Part shown: positions 35,884-46,782 of the stretch, in pieces | Layout of the letters: each line of letters starts with the position of its first letter | Position numbering within the stretch: the first letter of the stretch is position 1 | NCBI GenBank assembly: GCA_028583605.1 | Contig: CM053333.1 | Coordinates: 31,945,976-32,009,975 of the forward strand | Origin: Dastarcus helophoroides | Lineage: Eukaryota > Arthropoda > Insecta > Coleoptera > Bothrideridae | Direction: 5' to 3' | DNA: 64,000 nucleotides | Program-made: the position numbers and the translations under genes | The notes under the pieces: generated by a model | The model's input: only the letters and a program-made list of their open reading frames with translations | Databases searched by the model: none | Told to the model about the DNA's origin: nothing

Positions 35884-35940
35884 GCATCATAAACAGTTTA
35901 TGATGCCATGAACTGACTCAATAGTTTTACTATTGAGTCA
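35884..35940. repeat. Two adjacent perfect palindromes
   Basis: GCATCATAAAC-A-GTTTATGATGC (35884-35906) and TGACTCAATAG-TTTTA-CTATTGAGTCA (35914-35940) are both perfect over 11-bp arms. Related half-sequences (AACTATT, AATAGTT) continue to about 35995. Confidence 0.85.
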
Positions 35941-35994
35941 ATTTCTTTAATAGTGAATCGTTCATGAACTATTCTCTTTAACGAATAAATAGTT

Positions 35995-36775
35995 CGTTTC
36001 CACAATTCAAACTTGCTTCTTCTTCTTCTCTTTATTTCTATTTTTCTCGGGAAATTTCCATTTTTTTAAATTTTGTTTCTAAAACTCCAACTTGAAACTT
36101 AAAGATTCAGATTTTTCCTCCCCAGTTTTGATTTTTTCTTTCGAAGGTTTCGACCTTTTGCTGTCAACATTTTAATCTTGAAATGTGGAATTTAAATTTG
36201 TAATCTTTATATTATTGTCATATACTTTTCCATTTTCACGATTTTTCAACATTTCGATTTGTTTCTCTTAAATTCCAGAATTTTTTCGCCTATAATCCAA
36301 TTTTCTAGACGTTAATACTTTGCAAAATTTCGACTTTTTAGTGTATCGAATTTATGCCCAAACGCGCGAGAAGCTTTCTCCAAAAAAATAACTATAATCG
36401 ATATATGAAGAAAAAAGTCTCGACATTTGAGGGAATAGGTCGACATTTGCAAATTAAAGCCAAAAAATATTGAAAAAATTGGGTTATCCAGTTTACACTG
36501 GAAATATGGAGGAAGAAATCGAAATTTCAAAATGAAAATTGGAATTTTGAAAAAATTTTTAAATTAACAATCGAAATTTCGATCTCAAAATTTTACATTT
36601 TCAGTTTTATTTTTTCTAGTGCAAAATTTGGATTGTTAGTTCACAAATTTTGATTCAAAATTTTACATTTTCAGTTTTATTTTTTCTAGTCCAAAATTGG
36701 ATTGTTAGTTCAAAAATTTTGATTTAAAATTTTACATTTTCATTTTTTTTAGTTCAGAATTAAGATTATTAGTTT
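35995..36775. repeat. Degenerate A/T satellite-like DNA
   Basis: It includes a short direct repeat of about 65 bp around TTTTACATTTTCAGTTTTAT (about 36590 and 36657). No gene. Confidence 0.6.
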
Positions 36776-39700
36776 TTGAACAATTGGATATTTCCAAAAT
36801 ATTTAGACCTTTTTTCCAAAATTTCGACTTCTTCTAAAAATCTGGACTTTTTAAGACTCTTGACTTTTTCTCAATATTTGCACTTTTTCAAAGGTCTTAT
36901 CTTTTTGGCAATTTTTAGTTTTCAGAGTTTTTTGTCGTTTGAAATTTTTTTCAAAATTTTAAAATTTGAAAATTGTTTAACTTATTTCCACAATTTAACT
37001 TTTTTTCGAAATTTCGACTTTCGAAATACAAATTTTTTTCAAAATCTCCACTTTTTATTGTTTGGACGTTAGACTTTTTGAGGATTTCGTCTTTAAAATT
37101 TTGACTGTTTTTAAGTGTTGATTTTTCCAAAAATTCTTTGGCAATTTTTATTTTCTTCTTGAAAATTTCGACTTTTTGAAGTTTAGATTTTTTCGAAAGT
37201 TAAGTTTTTTGAAAAGCGCAACTTTTTCGTTAAATTTCAACATTTTTTGCAAAATTTCCACTCTGTGCAAATCTTTACTTGAAAATGCAGCGTATTTTGA
37301 ACCGTTGGATATTTCCAAAAAATGTCGACCCTTTTTTTCAAAATTTCGACTTTTTGTAAAAATTTTCTTTTAAGACTTGACTTTTCTCAAAATTTCTACT
37401 TTTTAAAAGTTTTACTTTTTTGACAATTTTGAATTATCAGAATTCCAGTTTTTGCTGAATTTAGGTTCTTTTTGAAAATCTTGGCTTTGAAAGTACTTAC
37501 TTGTTTAATTTATTTCCAGAGTTTAACCTTTTTTTCAAAGTTCGATTTTCGAAATTCAAAGTTTTTTGAAAATTTCCACTTTTTATTGTTCTGACGTTAG
37601 AATTTTTTAGGATTTCGTCTTTTTAAAGTTTTGTCTTTTTGCAAGTGTCGATTTTTCCAAAACGTTGTACTTCTTTGGTAGTTTTTATTTTCTTTTTGAA
37701 AATTTCGACTTTTTGAAGTTTAGATTCTTTCGAAAATTAGGTTTTTTGAAAAGCTTCACTTTTTCGTTAAATTGCGACATTTTTTTTTAAACTTCTACCC
37801 TGTGAAAATCTTTACTTCTTTAAAAATGCAGTTTTTTGAACGGTTGGATATTTCCAAAAAATTTCGACCCTTTTTTTTCAGAATGTCGACTTTTTGTACA
37901 AATTTTCTTTTAACACTCTTGATTTTTCCTAAAAATTCTACTTTTTAAAAGATTTACTTTTTGACAATTTTGAGTTTTCAAAGTTCCAGTTTTTTTTGCA
38001 TTTAGGTTCTTTTTGAAAATCTTGGCTCTGAAAATTCTTACTTGTTTAACTTACTTCCAGAATTTAACCTTTTTTTTGAAATTCGACTTTCGAAGTTCAA
38101 AGTTTTTTGAAAATTTCCACTTTTTATTATTCAAACGTTAGACTTTTTGAGGATTTCGTCTTTTTAAAGTTTTGTCTTTTTTCAAATATGGATTTTTCCA
38201 AAGAGTTCTACTTCTTTTTGAAAATCTTAGCTTTGAAATTTCTTATTTGTTTAACTAATTTCCAGGATTTAATTTTTTTTTCGAAGTTGGACTTTCGAAA
38301 TTCAAAGTTTTTTGAAAATGTCCACTTTTTATTGCTTGGACGTTAGACTTTTTGAGGATTTCGTCTTTTTAAAGTTTTGTCTTTTTTCAAATGTTGATTT
38401 TTCCAAAAAGTTTCACTTCTTTGGCAATTTTTATTTTCTTTTTGAAAATGTCGACTTTTTCAAGTTTGGATTTTTTCGAAAATTAGGTTTTTTGAAAAGC
38501 TTGACTTTTTCCTTAAGTTTCAACATTTTTTGCAAAATTTCCACTCTGTGAAAATATTTACTTTTTTGAAAATGCAGAGTTAGTTGAACGATTGGATATT
38601 TCCAAAAAAATTCGACGCTTTTTTCAAAATTTCAACTTTTTGTAAACATTTTCTCTTAAGACTTGACTTCATTCAAAATTTCTACTTTTTAAAAGTTTTA
38701 CTTTTTTGACAATTTTGAGTTTTCAGAGTTCCAGTTTTTTCTGCATTTAGGTTCTTTTTGAAAATGTTGGCTTTGAAAGTTCTTAGATTGTTTAACTAAT
38801 TTCCAGAATTTAACCTTTTTTTTTGAAGTTGGACTTTCGAAATTCAAGGTTTTTGAAAATTTCCATTTTTTATTGTTCAGACGTTAGACTTTTTGAGGAT
38901 TTCGTCTTTTTAAAGTTTTGTCTTTTTTCAAATATGGATTTTTCCAAAAAGTTGTACTTCTTTTTGAAAATCTTAGCTTTGAAAGTTCTTATTTGTTTAA
39001 CTAATTTCCAGAATTTAACCTTTTTTTCGAAGTTCGACTTTCGAAATTCAAAGTTTTTTGAAAATTTCCACTTTTTATTGTTCGGACGCTAGACTTTTTG
39101 AGGATTTCGTCTTTTTAAAGTTTTGTCTTTTTTCAAGTGTTGATTTTTCCAAAAAGTTTCACTTCTTTGGCAATTTTTATTTTCTTTTTGAAAATGTCGA
39201 CTTTTTCAAGTATAGATTTCTTCGAAAATTAGGTTTTCTAAAAAGCTTGACTTTTTCGTTAAATTTCGACATTTTTTTCAACATTTCCACTGTGAAAATC
39301 TTTACTTTTTAAAAATGCAGAGTTTTTTGAACGGTTGGATATTTCTAAAAAATGTCGTCCCTTTTTTTTCAAAATTTCGACTTTTTGTAAAATTTTTTTT
39401 AAGACTCTCAACTTTTCTTAAAATTTCTACTTTTTAAAAGTTTTACTTTTTTGACAATTTTGAGTTTTCATATTTCCAGTTTTTTCTGAATAAAGGTTCT
39501 TTTTGAAAATCTTGGCTTTGAAAGTTCTTATTTGTTTAACTTATTTCTAGAATTTAACCTTTTTTTTGAAGTTCGACTTTAGAAATTCAAAGTTTTTTAA
39601 AAATTTCCATTTTTTATTGTTCGGAGGTTAGACTTTTTGAGGATTTCGTCTTTAAAATTTTGACTATCTTTAAGTGTTGATTTTTCCAAAAATTTCTAAT

Positions 39701-41110
39701 TCTTTGGCAGTTTTTACTTTCTTTTTGAAGATTTCGACTTTTTGTGGTTTAGATTTTTTCGAAAATTAGGTTTTTTGAAAAGCTTGACTTTTTCGTTAAA
39801 TATCGACATTTTTATCAAAATTTTCACTCTAAAAATCTTTACTTTTTTGAAAATGCAAACTTTTTTGAACGGTTGCAAAAAATTTCAGCTTTTTCTTTAA
39901 ATTTCAACTTTTTGTAAAAATTTTTTTAAGACTCTGGACTTTTCCCAAAACTTCTACTTTTAAAAGTTTTACTATTTTGACAATTTTGAGTTTTCTGTGT
40001 TCCAGTTTTTTCTGCATTTAGGTTCTTCTTGAAAATCTTCGCTTTGTAAGTTCTTACTTGTTTAACTTATTTCCAGAATTTAACCTTTTTTTCGAAGTTT
40101 AAAGTTTTTAAATTTAAAGTTTTTTTGAAAATTTCTACTTTTTATTGTTCGGACGTTATACTTTTTGAGGATTTCGTCTTTTTAAAGTTTTGTCTTTTTT
40201 CAAGTGTTGATTTTTCCAAAAACTTCTACTTCTTTGGCAATTTTTATTTTCTTTTTGAAAATTTCGACTTTTTGAAGTTTAGATTTCTTCGAAAATTAGG
40301 TTTTTAAAAAGCTTGACTTTTTCGTTAAATTGCGACTTTTTTTCAAAGTTTCTACTCTGTGAAAATCCTTACTTTTTTGAAAATGTAGAGTTTTTTGAAC
40401 GGTTGGATATTTCCAAAAAATTTCGACCCTTTTTTTCAAAATTTCGACTTTTTGTAAAAATATTCTTTTAAGACTCTCGACTTTTCCTAATATTTCTACT
40501 TTTTAAAAGTTTTACTCTTTTGACAATTTTGAGTTTTCAGAGTTCCAGTTTTTTCTGCATTTAGGTTCTTTTTGAAAGTCTTGGCTTTGAAAGTTCTTAC
40601 TTGTTTAACTTATTTCCAGAATTTTACCTTTTTTTCGAAGTTCGACTTTCGAAATTTAAAGTTTTTTGAAAATTTCCACTTTTTATTGTCTAGACGTTAG
40701 ACTTTTTAAAGTTTTGTCTTTTTTCAAGTGTTGATTTTTCCAAAAAGTTCTACTTCTTTGGCAATTTTTATTTTCTTTTTGAAAATTTCGACTTTTTGAA
40801 GTTTAGATTTCTTCGAAAATTAGGTTTTTGAAAAGCTTGACTTTTTCGTTAAATTGCGACATTTTTTTCAAAGTTTCTACTCTGTGAAAATCCTTACTTT
40901 TTTGAAAATGTAGAGTTTTTTGAGCGGTTGGATATTTCCAAAAAATGTCTACCCTTTTTTTCAAAATTGCGACTTTTTGTAAAAAATTTTTTAAGACTCG
41001 ACTTTTCTCAAAGTTTCTACTTTATAAAAGTTTTACTTTTTTGACTATTTTAAGTTTCCAAAGTTTCAATTTTTTCTGAATTTAGGTTTTTTTGAAACTC
41101 CTGGCTTTTT
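36776..41110 (+). repeat. 530-bp satellite array, eight units, two with an extra internal repeat
   Basis: The marker GGTTGGATATTTCC and its variants occur at about 36780, 37303, 37841, 38589, 39332, 39869, 40399 and 40925. Spacings are about 523, 538, 748, 743, 537, 530 and 526. The two long units each hold a second copy of an internal segment of about 210 bp containing TTTATTGTTCGGACGTTAGA and GAGGATTTCGTCTTTTTAAA. The many 60-98 codon Phe/Lys frames here are repeated shadows of the unit. Confidence 0.93.
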
Positions 41111-42454
41111 TGAAAATTTAACTAAACTGTCATTTTCAAGAATAGTTATCGAACCAGTTTCGATTGCATCAGTAGCAAAGGTTTCAGTTAACACCACCAC
41201 CGCGTTATTTCTAATAAATGGACAAATATCTCAGATTTCGAATTTAGAACATTTCCTTATTCATGGAATAGCAAAACAAACTTTATGTTTTATAGCATAC
41301 AGGAACTATCTTTTCACTTTAATGAACCATAAAAACAGCTATTATTCTCAAATCTTTCGCCACAGGCTAGAACAAATTCATTATTTACACAATATTACGC
41401 GCTACAATTAAATTTTAAGATGAATTGAAAATCAAGCTAAATTTGAATGTCATCAAATCCGACGTGAATAGAGCGCAATAATTAATACATCGCGACTCAA
41501 CCTACCACCTTTTAAAAACCACTCTGAAGATGACATGACTTATGGAGTGTCGTTCAAAGCATTTCGTCTATATGGTTAAATATGATTCATTACGCCTTCT
41601 TAATGGCCTTTTATTAAACCGTAAATTCGAAATGAAAATGAAGTGTCTAGTGCAGGACTCCGATGCTACAAAAATGCCGTTTCTATTTTAGTTTGCCAGT
41701 GCAAGCGTTAAATGAAAAATGAAACAGATGCGAGACGTTGCACTAAAAAATACCTTTGCCACCGAATGCGATTCTAGACAGAACTCTTTGTTTCAATATT
41801 CCGCTCTAAATCTAAAGTTCGCATTCGAGTAACTTTGACTATTAAAATTGATCATTTTTTTTGAAAATTGTTCACATTCTGTCTACTTTTTTACTTTAAG
41901 GTTCATTTTTAACTTCTTTGGTTACCTATCGGGATTTATTTTTGTACGCTGACAGGGAGAAAAAAGTTATTTATTGGTTAACTGATAGGCCTAAATACCA
42001 TTAACTTGTGAATAAGAGTGTTAAATCTGTATTTCTTTAAAGGCAGTACCCAGCTCTTTTGTCAAAGCTATAAATTTGCTACCGAAGACAATTTTATAAA
42101 TGGAAAAAGGTTCCGGTCGCCCAACCATACAACACGAGCGTAAACTTACACGTCAACAATTTATTGCCCAATCGATTAATTGTCAAATTGTGCCTTGTAT
42201 ACTGAATGAGTAATTAATACGTTAAATTAAAATTTTCAACTTTTTTTTATCGAAATTTTGGATTGTTCTCGAAGTGTCAACGTTAGACTCGAGTTTTTTA
42301 AAAATTCTGTTTTTTTTCTTAAAAGTTCGTCTTTGAACCCACAGTGCCCTATTAAACTGAATTTTCAAACTTTGACATTTCTAAAAGTTCTAGTTCATAA
42401 TTTAGATTTTAATTTGTCGAGCTTAAACATAAAATTTTGAAATTTCGACTGTTT
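41111..42454. other. Unique DNA with a possible decayed ribozyme-type motif
   Basis: At 41524-41560 CTGAAGATGACATGAC, then GAGTGTCGTTCAAAG, resembles the palindromic family core (CTGAAGA, one base, stem GACA/TGTC, then a damaged GAAA). Otherwise no gene or repeat was recognised. Confidence 0.4.
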
Positions 42455-42462
42455 TCTCAGAA
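42455..42462 (+). repeat. Target-site duplication, left (hAT-like element)
   Basis: TCTCAGAA directly precedes the CAGGCACG terminus and matches CCTCAGAA at 44518-44525 at seven of eight bases. Eight bp is the hAT target-duplication length. Confidence 0.7.
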
Positions 42463-44517
42463 CAGGCACGTAGCCAGGGGGGGGTCTAAGGAGTCCGGAC
42501 CCCCCCCCGAATATTCGCCAAAAAATTTACGATGATACGTATTGAAATATCAATAGAAAAATAGTTGATTGTATATTTAGGCATGTAAATAATTTCCGAA
42601 ATTGCTACTGAGCTTATGATAAGCAAACTCGCCATGTAGGCATTTTAAGAAAAATTGACAATGAGCTCAAGGCTTCCCAATACATGCTTCAATCTTCACG
42701 TACGTGCGGCAGCGGCATTGCACTCAAACGAATTCTTATACCTAATCTACTTTGTTATATTGGCTCATATTTCATATTGCCAAATTGCCATAGGAAATAC
42801 AATACAAATCATGATTATGGGGTACCAGTTACGAATTAGTCGACAAGTCGACTCTTCATCGGTGATAAGTTAAATACGTGAACTTAAAATAGATATTAGG
42901 AAATTTTCCTTTTGGTAAGTTTCACGTTTTTATTTGTCAAATTTATATAATGTTAAGGTCACTAGATTTTATTCTCCATTTTTACTAATTAACAAAATGA
43001 AAAGAAATAAAAGAAACGAATACGTAAAAATAATTAATGTGTGTTCTTATATTTTCTGAAGAATATTTTCTAGAAATTTTGATTATTTTATTAAAATTCC
43101 GAGTTGAGATTGAAAATTCTAAATTATTTTCTTCAATTCTACGTCTCTGTAAGCACATAATCGATTTCATTAAGTTATTTTTTTTAAATTCTAAGGACGT
43201 ATAAACAATTTTTTGCCGAATAGTGGTGTTTTTGCTCAAAAATGTATTACTTTTGATTCAAAAATCTTCTATACAATGCAACGTTTTTCGAAATTTAAAT
43301 TATTTTTAGAAATTTTTGAAATACCAACTTCTTTTGTAAAATTCTTTCAACTTTCCTTTAATTTTTGATTCAAATCCAACATTTCGACTTTTTCAGAGAT
43401 TTCTCTCTTTTGATAAACTTATTTATACTTATTTTGACTTTATTTTTAAAATATTCATTTTAGTTTAATAATTTAAACTTTTTTTTCAACGAAATTTTCA
43501 GTTCAGATTCTAATTGTTTTTGGGACTTAATTTTTATTTAACATTTTGAAATAATTTAGAAATATCAACATTTTTATTTTGCCATTTCGACTTTAAAATC
43601 GAAATTTCTAAAAAAATTATTTTATAAATTTCGTTTCTCTTAAAGTTTTCAGTTTAGCTCGAAATATTGTTTTAATGTTCGTTTTTTTTTGTTTAAAATT
43701 TATATTTTTTCTAAAGATCTTTATTTTACAATTTCAGTTTTTTTTATTTTATTTTTTTTCTAAATTTTTCGCTTTGCACCAAAAATTGTGTCGTTTAATT
43801 TTTTCAGATTTTAATTAGTCACGAAATTTCTACTTTTTAAAAAAATTTAGCGTTTAAACCCAAAATTTTTGCTGCATCAGAAAACCCTCGGTTTTTTCTC
43901 AATATTTAAGTTTTTTCTAAATATATAAACTCAACATTTTTAGTTTTAAAAAAAATTGACTATGACTTCAAAGGTTCTGGATTTTGTTTGATACAGTTCT
44001 TTTCTTTTTTCATTCTTTTAATTTTTCGTCCAAATTTCCGTTTTTCCTGAAGATTTTTAGATTCACTTTTTTCCTTTCTAAAATAAATTCAAAGTTTCGA
44101 CTAAAATCGAAATTACAGATTAAAATGGAAGCTTCCATTGAAAATTTTTTATTTCATCTTTAGTATCTAATATTCTTAATTTCTTCTTTGATCTGAAATT
44201 TGAGGCTGCTCTGAAAAGTTCAAAAATCACTTATTTTGAAAAAAATACTGGGTAAATCTAATTTTTTTGAAAATATCGAGACTGAACTTTTGAGTTTCAA
44301 ATTATAGTCCAAATTTCGAAGTTAAGATTGGAAATTTTACGCAAAAGTAAAAAATGAGCACTAAGTAAAAGACCAAGAAGTTTATTGTTTAACAACCCGA
44401 CTTTTTCTTTAAATCTTGCAATATTGCTCATTTCGAAGAAGTTTATGTCTCTCTAACATAAAAAAAGGAGGGAGTTGGACCCCCTCCCCCCGAACGAAAA
44501 TCCTGGCTAGGTGCCTG
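42463..44517. mobile_element. hAT-like element, about 2.06 kb, probably non-autonomous
   Basis: The left end CAGGCACGTAGCCAGG is matched by the inverted right end CAGGCACCTAGCCAGG (44502-44517), 15 of 16 bases, flanked by an 8-bp duplication. Just inside each end are G/C runs (GGGGGGGG and CCCCCC). The interior is AT-rich and holds only short frames. The 72-codon frame at 42655-42873 and the 84-codon minus frame at 42985-43239 have no transposase motif I can identify. Part of the interior has satellite-like vocabulary. Assignment to hAT rests on TSD length and the CA.G-type end. Confidence 0.7.
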
Positions 44518-44525
44518 CCTCAGAA
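44518..44525 (+). repeat. Target-site duplication, right (hAT-like element)
   Basis: CCTCAGAA follows the right terminus; one mismatch to the left copy. Confidence 0.7.
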
Positions 44526-44540
44526 TTCCGAGTTCCGAGA

Positions 44541-44716
44541 TCATCTTCGAAGAGATCTAACACCTAATTAGGTGTTAGTATCTCTCTGAAGATGATAGCT
44601 TGGCTGTCGAAACGCGTTGGAGCAACCTTTGTTGTGTTTTTTAATCTTTCTTGGTTTCAGGGGACAAGATTTGTACTTCAATTTTTGAAGATAACCAAGG
44701 ACCAGTCCGTTCCACC
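44541..44716. mobile_element. Palindromic repeat element, copy F (best preserved right arm)
   Basis: A short centre (ATCATCTTCGAAGAGATC, CTAACACCTAATTAGGTGTT) is followed by a complete right arm ending GACCAGTCCGTTCCACC. The left arm is truncated. It sits 23 bp from the end of the hAT-like element. The right arm carries an intact hammerhead-like core. Confidence 0.85.
44582..44622 (+). ncRNA. Hammerhead-like core in palindromic element
   Basis: Helix I is CTCT (44582-44585)/GGAG (44619-44622), with one G-T pair. The core is CTGAAGA (44586-44592), then one extra T (44593), helix II GATAGC (44594-44599)/GCTGTC (44603-44608), GAAAC (44609-44613), a GC loop, and GTT (44616-44618) with U as the cleavage base, which the NUH rule permits. 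An extra base between A9 and helix II is known from one viroid hammerhead. In copy A helix II is GACAGC/GCTGTC and here GATAGC/GCTGTC, so pairing is kept. Activity is uncertain because the arms of the palindrome can pair with each other. Confidence 0.45.
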
Positions 44717-44754
44717 AAAATTATGGCGCAAAATTTCAAGAGGGGTATTTTTGA

Positions 44755-46460
44755 ATATATCGAAATAAAAATTTAACCTTGAGTTTATGTGACATTGAGT
44801 TCATGTGACCTTGAACTCGTGTGACCTTGAGCTCATGTGACTGAACTAGAATGACCTACAATTCAAGTGATCTTGAATTTACGGGACCTTGAACGAACTC
44901 ACATAGTCGCGAGCTAACGTAACCTTAGACACACGCGATCTTCAGCTAAACTAATTCTAAATCCAGCGAAATCTTGACAGCACGTAACCTTGAACTCGTG
45001 TGACCTTGAGCGTATGTGACCTTGAACCTTGAGTTTACTTAGCATTGTGTTAATGTGGCGTTGACCTCACGCGACCTTAACCTCACATGACCTTGAACTG
45101 ACATGACCTTGAATTCGAGTGACCTTGTATTTGCGGAACCTTGGACTCTCGTGAACTCGAGCTAACGTAACCTTGACCACATGCGATCTTGAGCTAACGT
45201 AATTCTAAATTCAAGTGACCTTGAATGACTTCGATCTCGTGCAATGTTGACTGAACGTGACCTTGAATTCGTGTGACCTCGAGCTTATGTGACCTTGAAC
45301 CTTGAGTTTACGTGGCATTCAATCCATGTGGCGTTGATCCTACGCGATCTTGACTTCACGTGACTTTGAATTGACATAAACTTAAATTCAAGTGAGCATG
45401 TATTTACAGGACCTTGAACTCACGTGAACTCGAGCTAACGTAACCTTGAACACATGCGATCTTGAGCTAACATAATTCTAAATTCAAGTGACCTTGATTG
45501 ACTTCGATCTCGTGCAATATTGAGCTCACGTGACCTTCAACTCGTGTAACCTTAAGGTTACGTGACCTTGAAGTTACATGACCTTGAACTCACAATTCTT
45601 TGAACTCACGTGACCTTGAGAAATTCAAGTGACTCTGAAATCATGTAACCTTGAATACCGATCACGTGCTCTTGAGCCCACGTGACCATGAGATCACGTA
45701 ATTTTTAACTCACATAACCATGAGTCGGCATGAACTTGATCTCAAGTGATCTTGACCCCAAGTGATCTTGACCCCAAGTGACCTTGACCCCAAGTGAACC
45801 TGACCTCAAGTGACCTTGACCCCGAATGACGTTGACCTCAAGTGACCTCGACATTAAATGACCTTGACCCCCAAGCGACCTTGACGCCGTATGACCTTGA
45901 CCTTTGTAATCATGTAACCTCGAATGCCGGTGACCTTGAGATCACGTGATCTGTGGCCCACTTAACTATGAGATCACTTAATTTTTAACTCGCATAACCT
46001 TGATCTAGCATGACCTTGATCTCAAGTGACTTCGACCCCAAGTGAACCTGACCTCAAGTGACCCCAAGTGACCTTGATCTCGAATGACGTTGGCCCCAAG
46101 TGACCTCGACATCAAATGACCTTGACCCCAAGCGACCTTGACCATAAGTCATCTTGACTCCAAATGACCTTGACACTATGCGACCTTGACCCCCCAGTGA
46201 CCTTTAGTTAGCACAACCTTGACGTCAAGTGACCTTAGGCCTATGTGATCTTGAGTTAGCATGACCTTGAGCTCAAGTGACCTTGGGTCCACGTGATTTT
46301 GAGCTAACATAACCTTCAACCTACGTGACCTTGAACTAACCTAATCCTAAACTCCGGTAATCTTTGGTTTACGTGACCATGATTTCACGCGACCTTAACG
46401 TACGTAACCTTGAACTTACATTATCTTGAATTTGCGTGATCTTGAGCGTGTGCGACTCTT
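44755..46460. repeat. 16-bp satellite array 1 (TGACCTTGA-type), about 1.7 kb
   Basis: Roughly a hundred diverged 16-bp units such as GTGACCTTGACCCCAA and GTGACCTTGAACTCAC. A higher-order period of about 273 bp is visible (GCGTTGACCTCACGCGA at 45058, GCGTTGATCCTACGCGA at 45331). Many units contain TGACCTTGA and TCACGTGA. No gene is present. Confidence 0.95.
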
Positions 46461-46619
46461 GCAAGCAGATGTTACAAAGGCCGTTGTAACTTTGTGATAA
46501 GTTTGAGATTACAGAGACCTTTGTAACATCGTACATGTGGTTGTAATTCTTGGCAAGACTCTTAATTAACGTGTAACAAACATATTCCTCGTAAAATACA
46601 GTCGATACCGTACTCAGTG
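46461..46619. other. Flank sharing motifs with 9230 and 49525 regions
   Basis: GAGACCTTTGTAACATCGTA, then CATGTGGTTGTAAT, resembles GTGACCTTTGTAACCTTAAT, CATCGTACAT, TAGTTGTAGT near 49527-49570. Part of an unrecognised dispersed repeat. Confidence 0.35.
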
Positions 46620-46782
46620 GAATTTATGTCCATTGAGTATTTATGTGGCTAACTAATGGTTATAAGTTAAAAATGTTTACAGCGACGGTACCATACTGAT
46701 GAGGTTAAAGAAGGCAGAAACTAGTCTGTAGTTATTGCTTATAAATATCTTCGACCATTTCATTACAGAACATTTAATTAAC
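46620..46782 (+). mobile_element. Short repeat carrying a hammerhead, copy 2 (decayed)
   Basis: Same block order as 32460-32672: GGTACCAT, CTGATGAGG, GAAACTAGTCT, then TTACAGAACATTTAAT. The flanks have drifted but remain alignable by eye. Confidence 0.55.
46688..46735 (+). ncRNA. Degenerate hammerhead motif
   Basis: CTGATGA (46696-46702) is the canonical core box and GAAAC...GTC (46717-46726) is intact. Helix II, GGTT/GGCA, has lost the closing G-C pair and relies on wobbles; helix I has a C-A mismatch. Probably inactive, but it shows the motif belongs to a repeat family. Confidence 0.5.

Noticed and set aside
36776..40307. Repeated Phe-rich frames containing FEDFVFLKFCLF
   Set aside because: The same frame recurs because it lies in the 530-bp satellite unit; it breaks in most units and shows no synonymous bias by eye.
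44755..46460. CRISPR-like array
   Set aside because: A 16-bp unit with no unique spacers and continuous divergence is a minisatellite, and the window is eukaryotic.
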